NCBI GenBank assembly: GCA_030348385.1
Contig: JAUCFP010000006.1
Coordinates: forward strand, 2,848,501 to 2,912,500
Origin: Cytobacillus sp. NJ13
Lineage (GTDB): Bacteria > Bacillota > Bacilli > Bacillales > Cytobacillaceae
DNA: 64,000 nucleotides
Direction: 5' to 3'
In this document: piece after piece, positions 16,820 to 24,869 of the stretch
How positions within the stretch are numbered: the first letter of the stretch is position 1
Layout: each line of letters begins with the position of its first letter
The notes under the pieces: model-generated
What the model was told of the DNA's origin: nothing
Seen by the model: the letters and a program-made list of their open reading frames with translations, nothing else
The model's database searches: none
Position numbers and translations under genes: made by a program

Positions 16820-18322
16820 TTAGTTTACTTCAACTTGTCCCATCATGCCATTATCCTCGTGTTCCAGCAAATGACAGTGGTACATATAGATCCCTTTATT
16901 ATTAAACTTTACTGCCAGCTTTACTGTTTGGCCGGGTTCAATTGCGACAGTATCCTTCCATCCCTGAAGGATTTCAGGAGGATCTCCTCCGTCAATTGAA
17001 ACAATTTTAAATTGTGTTCCATGGATATGGAATGGATGGATCATTCCACCCATCGGATCTGGCTTATTATACACTTCCCAAATCTCAGTTTCCCCTTCTT
17101 TTTGGGTAAGATCAATTCGATTCATATCAAATTGTTTGCCATTAATGGTTACATGCCTTCCCATTCCAAACAGTTCTAGTCTTTTAGATACCGGCAAGTT
17201 TCTTTCTTCATCCGTTACTTTATAGTCATTCAGATTTTCTGGCAGTTCTGCCGAATTTGTTTGTTCTTCTTTGACTTTAAACGGCAATAAAATGGTGCCT
17301 TCTTCATTTAGCAGCGCAATGTCGCTGACAGAATTTTGCTTTGAAAAATCAACGATTATTTCGGCTCTTTCGCCAGGTGTCAGAGTAATTTCACTCCTTT
17401 CTAACGGTTCATTTAAGAATCCGCCATCCGTTGCAATCTGCTGAAATGAATCACCAGTATTTAATTTGAATGTATAATTACGAGCGTTCGATCCATTTAA
17501 TAAACGCAAACGGACTTTTTCCGCCCCAACAGTTAATTTAGGATTCAGTGTGCCATTTACCAATAAAGTATTGCCAATTGTTCCATCATCATTGTGCACT
17601 GCTTTGAAATTTAATTGGTTTTGATCATCAAATTGACGATCCTGAAAAACTAAAGGAAAGTCATTCACTCCATAATGATCCGGTAAACCAAGTTTTTGAG
17701 AATTTTCATCTTCCACATAAATGAGGCCTGCCAGACCTTTATACACTTGTTCAGCTGTAATGCCTTTTTGATGAGGATGGAACCATAAGGTAGATGCTTC
17801 CTGATTGACTGTGAATTTTACCTCTTTTGTTTCACCAGGTTCGATTATTTGGTGTGGTCCTCCATCGCCTTTACCCGGAATATCCAAGCCATGCCAGTGA
17901 AAGGTTGTTGGCTCAGTTAACTCATTCCTTGTTTTAAATGTGACGGCATCCCCTCTTTTTATACGAATCACAGGACCTAAAAATGAACCATTATATCCAT
18001 ACGTTTCTGTTTGAATACCTTCTAATATTTCCGTCGTTCCCTGTTGCGCAGTAATAGGATAACTTCCATCCTTGGGTTCAAGCAAAGGAGGTATCGCCAG
18101 CTCATTTTCCTCTGTCGAGTCATTAAGTGCTGGAGGATTCTCATGGCTCATATGCCCTCCCATTTCCTCCATATCCCCCATTTTCTGTTCAGGTTCCATT
18201 TTGGTATGGTCCATGGCTTGATTTTTTTCAGATTCATTTTCCGGCTGTGTATCCCCCGCACTGCATCCTCCAATCATAATCGTGCTTATTAATAATGAAG
18301 AAATCCAAAATCTTGATCTCAT
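16820..18322 (-). CDS. Multicopper oxidase, lipoprotein type
   Basis: About 500 residues: lipoprotein signal (MIGGC lipobox near residue 19), a Met/His-rich linker (MDHTKM...MGDMEEMGGHMSH, about 35-65) and the four copper motifs HWHG, HPHQ, HPFHIHG and YHCHLLEHEDNGMM near the C-terminus, holding the T1 Cys and all expected His ligands. Such CueO/CopA/McoP-type enzymes oxidise Cu(I) to less toxic Cu(II) outside the membrane with O2. ATG 18322 follows GGGAGG, so I prefer it to the upstream start at 18367. It is the first gene of the mco-cueP operon. Confidence 0.93.
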   Translation of the reverse strand: MRSRFWISSLLISTIMIGGCSAGDTQPENESEKNQAMDHTKMEPEQKMGDMEEMGGHMSHENPPALNDSTEENELAIPPLLEPKDGSYPITAQQGTTEILEGIQTETYGYNGSFLGPVIRIKRGDAVTFKTRNELTEPTTFHWHGLDIPGKGDGGPHQIIEPGETKEVKFTVNQEASTLWFHPHQKGITAEQVYKGLAGLIYVEDENSQKLGLPDHYGVNDFPLVFQDRQFDDQNQLNFKAVHNDDGTIGNTLLVNGTLNPKLTVGAEKVRLRLLNGSNARNYTFKLNTGDSFQQIATDGGFLNEPLERSEITLTPGERAEIIVDFSKQNSVSDIALLNEEGTILLPFKVKEEQTNSAELPENLNDYKVTDEERNLPVSKRLELFGMGRHVTINGKQFDMNRIDLTQKEGETEIWEVYNKPDPMGGMIHPFHIHGTQFKIVSIDGGDPPEILQGWKDTVAIEPGQTVKLAVKFNNKGIYMYHCHLLEHEDNGMMGQVEVN

Positions 18323-18499
18323 TTTGTTTCCTCCCTCTATTTCTACTACCAAAGGAAACAATAGCAAATAAATATGGAGAAATTGTGGAGTTTAATGAAA
18401 TAAATAGTCATAAACAAAATAGAAATATGTCCATTTTTTTAAATTTTTTTATAACTTCATATTTGTTAAAATTCACTTTTCGTTAAATATAAATTCTGC

Positions 18500-19039
18500 C
18501 TAAATATCCCCTCTCCTAATCTGTTCAATTACCCTTTCAAGCCAATAAATAGCGTGCTCTGCTTTGGTCGAAACATATCCGCCAAGGAATTCTATGAGGT
18601 TCTCATTATCTTTGTCTATTTGAATCAGCTTTTCGAAATTTTTATAATATTCCCACTTAGCCTTGGAGTTCTTTAATTTTTCTTCAAGGATCGCGGCTGC
18701 TTTATCCCGATCTACATATTTGATGTTGGCCAGACCCACTATCATTTCACCGATCGAATCGGCCGTTTCAAATAATTTGCAGATTTTTTTCGGCAGCTCT
18801 TCCCTTCCTTTAGCCGTGATTTCAAATATTTGTTTATCAGGACGGTGTTCTTCTTTTAAAATTTCGACCGTTTCAATTAAGCCTTGTTTTGCCAATGAAT
18901 CGAAATGGTAGTACAGCTTGCTCTCTGTTAATCCAGCTAGCTGATCAAATGGAATAGGCTCTGAAAGCTGCTTTTTTATTTTATAAGGATAATTCTTACC
19001 CTCCATCAGTTTGGTTAAAATAAATATTTGAATGGTCAT
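18500..19039 (-). CDS. PadR-family transcriptional regulator
   Basis: 179 residues. The N-terminal winged helix starts IQIFILTKLMEGKNYPYKIKKQL, continues with LTESKLYYHFDSLAKQGLIETVE (recognition helix and wing), and is followed by a C-terminal helical dimerisation domain (about 110-175). PadR proteins respond to phenolics, drugs or envelope stress. Its target may be the nearby P450 or the mco-cueP operon downstream (inference). AAGGAG precedes ATG. Confidence 0.9.
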   Translation of the reverse strand: MTIQIFILTKLMEGKNYPYKIKKQLSEPIPFDQLAGLTESKLYYHFDSLAKQGLIETVEILKEEHRPDKQIFEITAKGREELPKKICKLFETADSIGEMIVGLANIKYVDRDKAAAILEEKLKNSKAKWEYYKNFEKLIQIDKDNENLIEFLGGYVSTKAEHAIYWLERVIEQIRRGDI

Positions 19040-19128
19040 TCTTTATGCTCCTTCAAGAGAATTACCCTTATTTTAGCAAAATGAAGCTGGCATTTCAGCC
19101 TCATACTTTACCTGGCTTAAATAGAAGA

Positions 19129-19158
19129 CTCCCTTAAAGCCTGTCTGCTTTAAGGGAG
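19129..19158 (-). terminator. Terminator after the P450 gene
   Basis: CTCCCTTAAAGC (19129-19140) and GCTTTAAGGGAG (19147-19158) form a perfect 12-bp stem. Confidence 0.75.
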
Positions 19159-19167
19159 CCTCTGCTA

Positions 19168-20400
19168 TTATTTATAAACTTTCATCGGCAGATTTATTAA
19201 GGATTGGCCAGTGGCTGATGCCGTTAAGTTCTTTTCTAATTCAAACCCTTCCACTGGTTCGATGCTGGAGAACTTTTTCACGAAGGTCTCCAGTGCTATT
19301 TTCATTTCCAGGCGTGCCAGAGGTGCACCCAGACAGAAATGCGGGCCATTTCCGAATGTTAGATGCTTTTTATTGTTAGGGCGGTGTATGTTTACAGAAA
19401 AAGGATCTTCGAATATCCGATGGTCCATATTGCATGCACTCATCCAAGCAATAACGACATCCCCTTCTTTTAACTCAACGCCCAATAAATTGTTATCTTT
19501 TTTCACAGTGCGGTCTCTTCTCGACATATGGAAACGATAGCGGAGCATTTCTTCAACTGCGATTGGCACTAATTTCAGGTCTTTACGCAGTTCTTCATAT
19601 AAAGACTCATCATCATAAACCAATGAATAAAACGTATTGGCAATCGCATGGCTGGTTGTTTCCACTCCTGCGCCTAAAAGCAGCATGGTCACCTGCACAA
19701 TTTCATCATCGGTAAACTTTTCACCATCTACTTCAGCTTGAATTAAATCAGAGATAATATCATCCGAAAGATTCGACCGCTTTTGCACAACAATCGGATA
19801 GAGATATTGAAAATATTCTTTCGCAGCATTCTGTTTTTGAATCTCTATATCTTCCAGTCTTTCTTTATCGTAAGGCTGGAAGAGGATATCCACCCATTCC
19901 TTGAACTGAGCCCTGTCCTGTATCGGCACGCCGAATAGATCTGCAATAACCATACTAGGCAGCGGGGCGGCCAAAGCCTCAACAATATTAACTTCGGTAT
20001 TTCCCTGGATGTTATCTGCCAGTTCCTCCGCAATCTGCTCGATGCGCGGCTCCCAATTCTTCAAACTGCGGGGAGTAAAAGCTGCTGCTAACAAGGAACG
20101 CCCTTTCCGATGATCGGGAGGGTCTGCAAGTGTAAGATTTGTTAAAGACGACGCTTTTTCATGCTTGTCATTTGCTCCAACGAATATCGTTGTTCTCGGC
20201 CCGGCACTTGAAAAGAATTCATAGTTGCCCAGCACCTGTTTCACACCATCATAGGTAAAAACATTCCATGTATTCGTATGTTCATGATAATAAACCGGAT
20301 GATGGTGAAGCATGTCTTTATACCACTCAATAGGAAAAAACTCTTCTGCACGTGACTGAAAATTAGTAATCTCGTTTACGGGAATGACTTCTTTCAACAT
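19168..20400 (-). CDS. Cytochrome P450 (CYP109-like)
   Basis: 410 residues, soluble class. I-helix oxygen-binding motif AGVETTS (244-250), ExxR at E284-R287, and heme loop FGNGPHFCLGAP with axial Cys356. The N-terminal half (WYKDMLHHHPVYYHEHTNTWNVFTYDGVKQVL; DPPDHRKGRSLLAAAFTP) resembles B. subtilis YjiB (CYP109B1), which hydroxylates fatty acids and terpenoids. No ferredoxin or reductase gene is adjacent, so electrons must come from elsewhere. AAGGAGG lies about 11 nt upstream of ATG. Confidence 0.93.
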   Translation of the reverse strand: MLKEVIPVNEITNFQSRAEEFFPIEWYKDMLHHHPVYYHEHTNTWNVFTYDGVKQVLGNYEFFSSAGPRTTIFVGANDKHEKASSLTNLTLADPPDHRKGRSLLAAAFTPRSLKNWEPRIEQIAEELADNIQGNTEVNIVEALAAPLPSMVIADLFGVPIQDRAQFKEWVDILFQPYDKERLEDIEIQKQNAAKEYFQYLYPIVVQKRSNLSDDIISDLIQAEVDGEKFTDDEIVQVTMLLLGAGVETTSHAIANTFYSLVYDDESLYEELRKDLKLVPIAVEEMLRYRFHMSRRDRTVKKDNNLLGVELKEGDVVIAWMSACNMDHRIFEDPFSVNIHRPNNKKHLTFGNGPHFCLGAPLARLEMKIALETFVKKFSSIEPVEGFELEKNLTASATGQSLINLPMKVYK

Positions 20401-20932
20401 ACTATTTCTTTTCCTCCTTTAAGATGGGGGTCACTGGGCTGCAACAATCAGGGACAAGAGCAAATTTAAGCTTTAATATCCACTAAGGGAAATGTACCTT
20501 CCGTTATTACATTACTCTAAACAAAGTAGTTTAAAAAGAGTATTTTTGGCTAAAGATTTCCATTTTTTATTTGAGGGAAAATTTATAAATAGTCCATGTA
20601 ACCTACATATAGGAAGATGATTTTTTCAGAAACAAGACGTATTAACTCCATAAAAAAACAGCCTCCCTATGCTGTCTGTAAGGAGGCTTCAGCTCGTAAA
20701 ATATGTGCCCGAAAAAAACACAGGGAAATTTTGGTTTTTAAGTGATTAGACATATGTTAAGGTAATAAATATAGGGATGAGTCCCTTGTTAAATAAGAAT
20801 TAAAAAGGAGGCCTCGTCATGATTATCAAGTGGATTCAGCACAGATAATTAACAGGGGCAAATCAAACATGCTCCGGAAAGAATTTGATCTGCGACATTA
20901 GGAACGGTGATTAAATAATACGGAGGTAAAAT
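20401..20932. other. Divergent intergenic region between P450 and hydrolase
   Basis: Contains a hairpin with complementary AGCCTCC (about 20663) and GGAGGCT (about 20682) next to an A6 run, which would terminate minus-strand transcription. Further right, AAGGAGG about 7 nt before ATG 20820 gives a strongly initiated nine-codon frame (MIIKWIQHR) that then stops: a possible leader peptide or a gene remnant. I see nothing else. Confidence 0.4.
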
Positions 20933-21775
20933 ATGAGAGAACAGATAATGAAAATAAATAAAGTGAATATATGTACAGAAAGTTTTGGTAACTCTAAGGA
21001 TCCAGCTATCCTTTTGATCATGGGCGCAATGACTTCACTGGACTGGTGGGATGAGGATTTCTGCCTCCGCCTTGCTGATCAGGGGAGATTTGTCATTCGG
21101 TACGACCATCGGGATCTGGGACGATCGACCACATATGAACCTGGGACTTCCAATTATACGATAACAGACCTAGCTGACGATGCCGCCGGTGTCCTGGATG
21201 CTTATCATATAGGGCAGGCACATATCGTTGGTATGTCCATGGGAGGCTTAACTGGCCAGATTCTTGCCTTAAGATATCCGGACCGTGTACTGACGCTTAC
21301 GCTCATTGCATCAAGTGTGTTTGGGACTGAGATGGAAAAGCTGCCTCCAATGGATCAGAACATACTGGATTACCACACGAAGAGTGCTTCCATCGATTGG
21401 ACGAATCGGGATGCTGCTATTCCTTATCTCGCGGGCGGATGGAAAACGTTAGCCGGCTCCAAACCTTTCGAGCAGGAAAGAATATATAAACTGGCAGAAA
21501 GAGAGGCGGATCGCGCCAACCATCTGCCGAGCAGATTTAACCATGCCTTGCTGCAAGGAGGAGACGTATATTTCGATAGAATGAATGAAATCAGCGTACC
21601 GGTGCTCATTATTCATGGCACAGAAGACCCAGCCCTCCCATACGAGCACGGGCTTGCTCTTAAGAAAGCCATCCCTCACTCTGAGTTAGTAACACTAGAG
21701 GGAACTGGGCATGAGATTCATAGTGATGACTGGAATCAAATTATAGATTCCGTTGTAAAGCTTAGTTCTAGATAA
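20933..21775 (+). CDS. Alpha/beta hydrolase
   Basis: 280 residues. Oxyanion region LLIMGAMTSLDWWDEDFCLRLADQGRFVIRYDHRDLGRS, nucleophile elbow GMSMGG (Ser at about 102), acid Asp in HGTEDPALPYEHG, and catalytic His in GTGHEIHSDDW. It resembles RdmC/haloperoxidase-like esterases. The substrate is unknown. GGAGG lies 6 nt before ATG. Confidence 0.9.
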   Translation: MREQIMKINKVNICTESFGNSKDPAILLIMGAMTSLDWWDEDFCLRLADQGRFVIRYDHRDLGRSTTYEPGTSNYTITDLADDAAGVLDAYHIGQAHIVGMSMGGLTGQILALRYPDRVLTLTLIASSVFGTEMEKLPPMDQNILDYHTKSASIDWTNRDAAIPYLAGGWKTLAGSKPFEQERIYKLAEREADRANHLPSRFNHALLQGGDVYFDRMNEISVPVLIIHGTEDPALPYEHGLALKKAIPHSELVTLEGTGHEIHSDDWNQIIDSVVKLSSR

Positions 21776-21870
21776 GAAAAATAAGTTGAAAGAAAATACC
21801 CATTCACGCAAGTAGGCTTGGTTCTAGTTGTATTTACTAGTTTTATTTAAGGTAACATATGGAAAGTTCA

Positions 21871-21918
21871 AAGCCCGATTTCTCAATGTTATTAACGAGA
21901 AATTGGGTTGCTTTTTCT
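21871..21918 (+). terminator. Terminator after the alpha/beta hydrolase
   Basis: AGCCCGATTTCTC pairs with GAGAAATTGGGTT around a 12-nt loop, followed by CTTTTTCTT. Confidence 0.8.
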
Positions 21919-22072
21919 TCGCAATCAGGCCTTTATAATAAAGCACTGGTTGTGAAAGTACATTTATTCACAATCCTATTCTAAAATTGATAACTGGGCC
22001 GGCTAATAGTACAAATCCCCACGCTGTTAGCTAATAAAATTCCAATATATAGGACCCCCGCTTCTCCACATA

Positions 22073-23149
22073 TTAAATTGATAAAGACATCATCAAACCA
22101 AAATAAAGGGCGAAAACAAAACTCATCCCAAAAAGAACTGCAATAGAAGGTTTTACTTTCTTATAACTGATCACAACTAAAGCTAAGAAAAGAAGTGAGT
22201 TAACCATTAAAAATAACGATAAAAAATTTGGTGTTAAATGAACATTCATGACTGAAAGAATGTCAGTCCCCAAAAGCCATTCCACCCAATCCGAAGCACC
22301 TTCCGACTGGACCGTAAACTCAACCTCATGGGGCGGCGATAAAGTTCCCAACACACTTGTAAAACAAAAAACAAGGAAAATAATAATACCCTCCTCTTTG
22401 ATCCATGGCCGAGGGTCAAAAGAGGAAATTCTTAATGACTTTCTGGTTAGCACTCCATTTAAAAATGCGAATACCAATAAAGGAATAATGCTTAGATGTT
22501 TTAACAGCAGCATTTGTCCATAAGGCAAAACCCACGAATCTACATAATCCTTTGGCTCAACCACATAGATCATGAGGGCAAAGCCGCTTATAAGCAAGAT
22601 CATTAAATTTATGATTGCACATGGGGTAAACCACCTCAGGAACTCTGGCCATTTTTCTTTATCACTTGAAAACCAGGCGACGTGAATTAGAATCCCTGTC
22701 CAAAGTGTCACCATAAGAAAATGGATGGAGTGTGCAATAAACCCGTTCCAAAAGGACAGTGAGGCAACATGACTGGAGTACCCAATGGCACAAACCATCA
22801 GGAGCAGCCAAAGCGCCTGCAGATATTTTGAACCATTTAATAACAAAGTTATCCATAGAAATACCGACATTAATCCAATGAATATCCAGGCTCTTCCTAC
22901 TTGAAAATCTGTCAGAACTGAATAAGCTGCGAGTGTAAGACCTACGCCATCGCTAAAATAAGAAATCGTCTGTGCGACCGGTCCAAATGTAAAAATATAA
23001 ATGCCTAAAGTTGATAAAAGCAGCGTCTTTTTCGAGATATTTATTTTGGGCTTTTTCTTTTCAGGTATAAACTGAAGTGCTGTGTTTCCGATTAAAATCG
23101 AAAATAAAAGATACGCTGCGATTTCGGCTAATGGTACGACTACACTCAT
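22073..23149 (-). CDS. copD: CopD-family copper transport membrane protein
   Basis: About 358 residues, almost wholly hydrophobic with roughly eight to nine TM segments. Hallmarks: FWNGFIAHSIHFLMVTLWTGILIHVAWFS and WLLGTDILSVMNVHLTPNFLSLFL. It starts at ATG 23149, one base after the copC stop codon; the longer frame from 23185 would overlap copC. CopC passes copper to CopD for uptake or homeostasis. In B. subtilis the two are fused as YcnJ; here they are separate genes. Confidence 0.88.
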   Translation of the reverse strand: MSVVVPLAEIAAYLLFSILIGNTALQFIPEKKKPKINISKKTLLLSTLGIYIFTFGPVAQTISYFSDGVGLTLAAYSVLTDFQVGRAWIFIGLMSVFLWITLLLNGSKYLQALWLLLMVCAIGYSSHVASLSFWNGFIAHSIHFLMVTLWTGILIHVAWFSSDKEKWPEFLRWFTPCAIINLMILLISGFALMIYVVEPKDYVDSWVLPYGQMLLLKHLSIIPLLVFAFLNGVLTRKSLRISSFDPRPWIKEEGIIIFLVFCFTSVLGTLSPPHEVEFTVQSEGASDWVEWLLGTDILSVMNVHLTPNFLSLFLMVNSLLFLALVVISYKKVKPSIAVLFGMSFVFALYFGLMMSLSI

Positions 23150-23150
23150 T

Positions 23151-23696
23151 TTAACGCTTCCTTCGGAACAGAAGGAACAATCCAAACACTAATACAGCCA
23201 ATGTCAAAATTGGAATAAAGATATTCATAATCCTATTTGGGGAGGATTCTTTTTCGCCCTCTGCACTTTTCTCTGTTTCTTCTGTCTGGATCTTTTCTTC
23301 ATCAGTGATTTGAGATTCTTCCATTTCTAAATCTTGACTTGTATTTTCTTCAGACTTTACAGTAAAGGGGATTTCCCCATTAATCTGGTGCCCGTCTTCC
23401 CCGACTATATTCCAGCGAATAACATAGGATCCGTTTTCAAGTGGTGCTTCTAATGTTCCACTCATTTGCTTGCCATTTGGTTCAACATTAGAAAAAGGGA
23501 TTTCGTGTCCCTCTATGACTAGCGTCATTGCACTCAAAGATTCAATTTCACCTGCAAAGGTAAGAGTAATTTCATTTAGATCATCCGTTACCACTTGTCC
23601 TGATTTTGGAGTTGAAGATTCCAGCCCAGTGTGAGCAGCTGCCATTGATGGCAATAGGATGAAAAAACATAGGAACGACATTAGTATCTTATTCAT
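23151..23696 (-). CDS. copC: CopC-domain extracytoplasmic copper-binding protein
   Basis: 181 residues: signal peptide to ...MAAA, mature N-terminal His (AHTGLESSTPKSGQVV, the typical Cu(II) site of CopC), beta-sandwich to about residue 118 (EITLTFAGEIES, GSYVIRWNIVGEDGHQINGEIPFTV), then an acidic low-complexity linker and a C-terminal TM anchor with RRKR tail. It probably hands copper to CopD, encoded immediately downstream. Confidence 0.92.
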   Translation of the reverse strand: MNKILMSFLCFFILLPSMAAAHTGLESSTPKSGQVVTDDLNEITLTFAGEIESLSAMTLVIEGHEIPFSNVEPNGKQMSGTLEAPLENGSYVIRWNIVGEDGHQINGEIPFTVKSEENTSQDLEMEESQITDEEKIQTEETEKSAEGEKESSPNRIMNIFIPILTLAVLVFGLFLLFRRKR

Positions 23697-23759
23697 AGTA
23701 AATTTCCCTTCTCATATACTTAATCCCAACAGAAGTATACCATTATTATTTTGACTCAA

Positions 23760-24818
23760 TCATTCATGGAGAGGCTGAAGGTTCTTAACCATTTCATGAA
23801 CCAAATATTCAGCATCCTCCCCAACCCCTTGGAGCAGCGCCGAACCCCTTCTGTATTGCCAAGGGAGCCCTAAGAAGTATAACCGTTGGCTATCAGCAAC
23901 TCCTCTTTTATGAATCGGCATCCCCTTCTCATCAAAGATTGCGGGAATCTTTATCCAGCTAAAATCCGATTTAAAGCCAGTGGACCAAATCAGATTTCTT
24001 ACTTTCACTGTGCTTTGGTCCTCAAAGATGAGGTTATGATTATCGGCAGATACAGCCTTCGGTTTCTGCTGTATTCCTCCGTTTTTAAGCTTCACTTTTA
24101 GGTCATATCCAAAAATCGGATCAGGCTTATTCCTGATCATCTGTCCGACTTGGCTGTTTACGTTTGCCTTTAATAATCCTAATTTATCAAACCACCAAAA
24201 GATGCTTTTGCCACCTAAGTCCTGAGGCAGGAATTTAGGTTTGTGCCCCACTGATATATACACATCTCGATGATCCGCCAATTCTGCTGCAATTTGTGCC
24301 CCGGAATTCCCTCCGCCTACTACAACTGTGGTACCGCTTTGGAGCTGATCAGGACTTTCATACTCTGAAGAATGCAACTGAAGGACTTCATCTGAAAGGT
24401 GTTTTGAGAATTCAGGTATATTTGGCTTCTGGAAAGGACCTGTGGCAACTACCACCTGTTTGCTTCGGTATTCACCTTGGCTGGTGGACAAAACATAACA
24501 ATCCCCTTCTTTCTCTAGTTCTGTAACCATTGTTCGGAGCTTTACTGGAAGGTAGAACTCCTTTGCATACTTCAATAAATAGTCACTGATTTCATCTTTT
24601 GTTGGATATCCATTCGGATCACCACTCAAAGATAAACCCGGAAGAGAACTGAAAAAACGCGGTGTAAAGAGCTTTAGAGAATCATATCTATTCCTCCAGC
24701 TCTCACCTATTTCATTGCCCTGATCCAGAATAAGAAAAGATAAATTCCACTTTCTAAGGAAATAGCCTGCAGAAAGACCAGCCTGACCTGCCCCTATAAC
24801 CAGAACATCGTATAACAA
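23760..24818 (-). CDS. czcO: CzcO-like FAD-dependent monooxygenase/oxidoreductase
   Basis: 352 residues with two Rossmann motifs: FAD site VIGAGQAGLSAGYFLRKW (7-24) and NADPH site VVVGGGNSGAQIAAEL (about 165-180), plus ATGPFQKP between them. Such proteins are often encoded next to cation-efflux genes, where the name CzcO comes from, though the reaction is not established. It lies 51 bp downstream of cadA on the same strand, which fits that association. Confidence 0.85.
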   Translation of the reverse strand: MLYDVLVIGAGQAGLSAGYFLRKWNLSFLILDQGNEIGESWRNRYDSLKLFTPRFFSSLPGLSLSGDPNGYPTKDEISDYLLKYAKEFYLPVKLRTMVTELEKEGDCYVLSTSQGEYRSKQVVVATGPFQKPNIPEFSKHLSDEVLQLHSSEYESPDQLQSGTTVVVGGGNSGAQIAAELADHRDVYISVGHKPKFLPQDLGGKSIFWWFDKLGLLKANVNSQVGQMIRNKPDPIFGYDLKVKLKNGGIQQKPKAVSADNHNLIFEDQSTVKVRNLIWSTGFKSDFSWIKIPAIFDEKGMPIHKRGVADSQRLYFLGLPWQYRRGSALLQGVGEDAEYLVHEMVKNLQPLHE

Positions 24819-24869
24819 AATATCTCCCCCTAGTAAAAGAGCTTCCCATAAAAAGCGGGAAGCCCTAAC

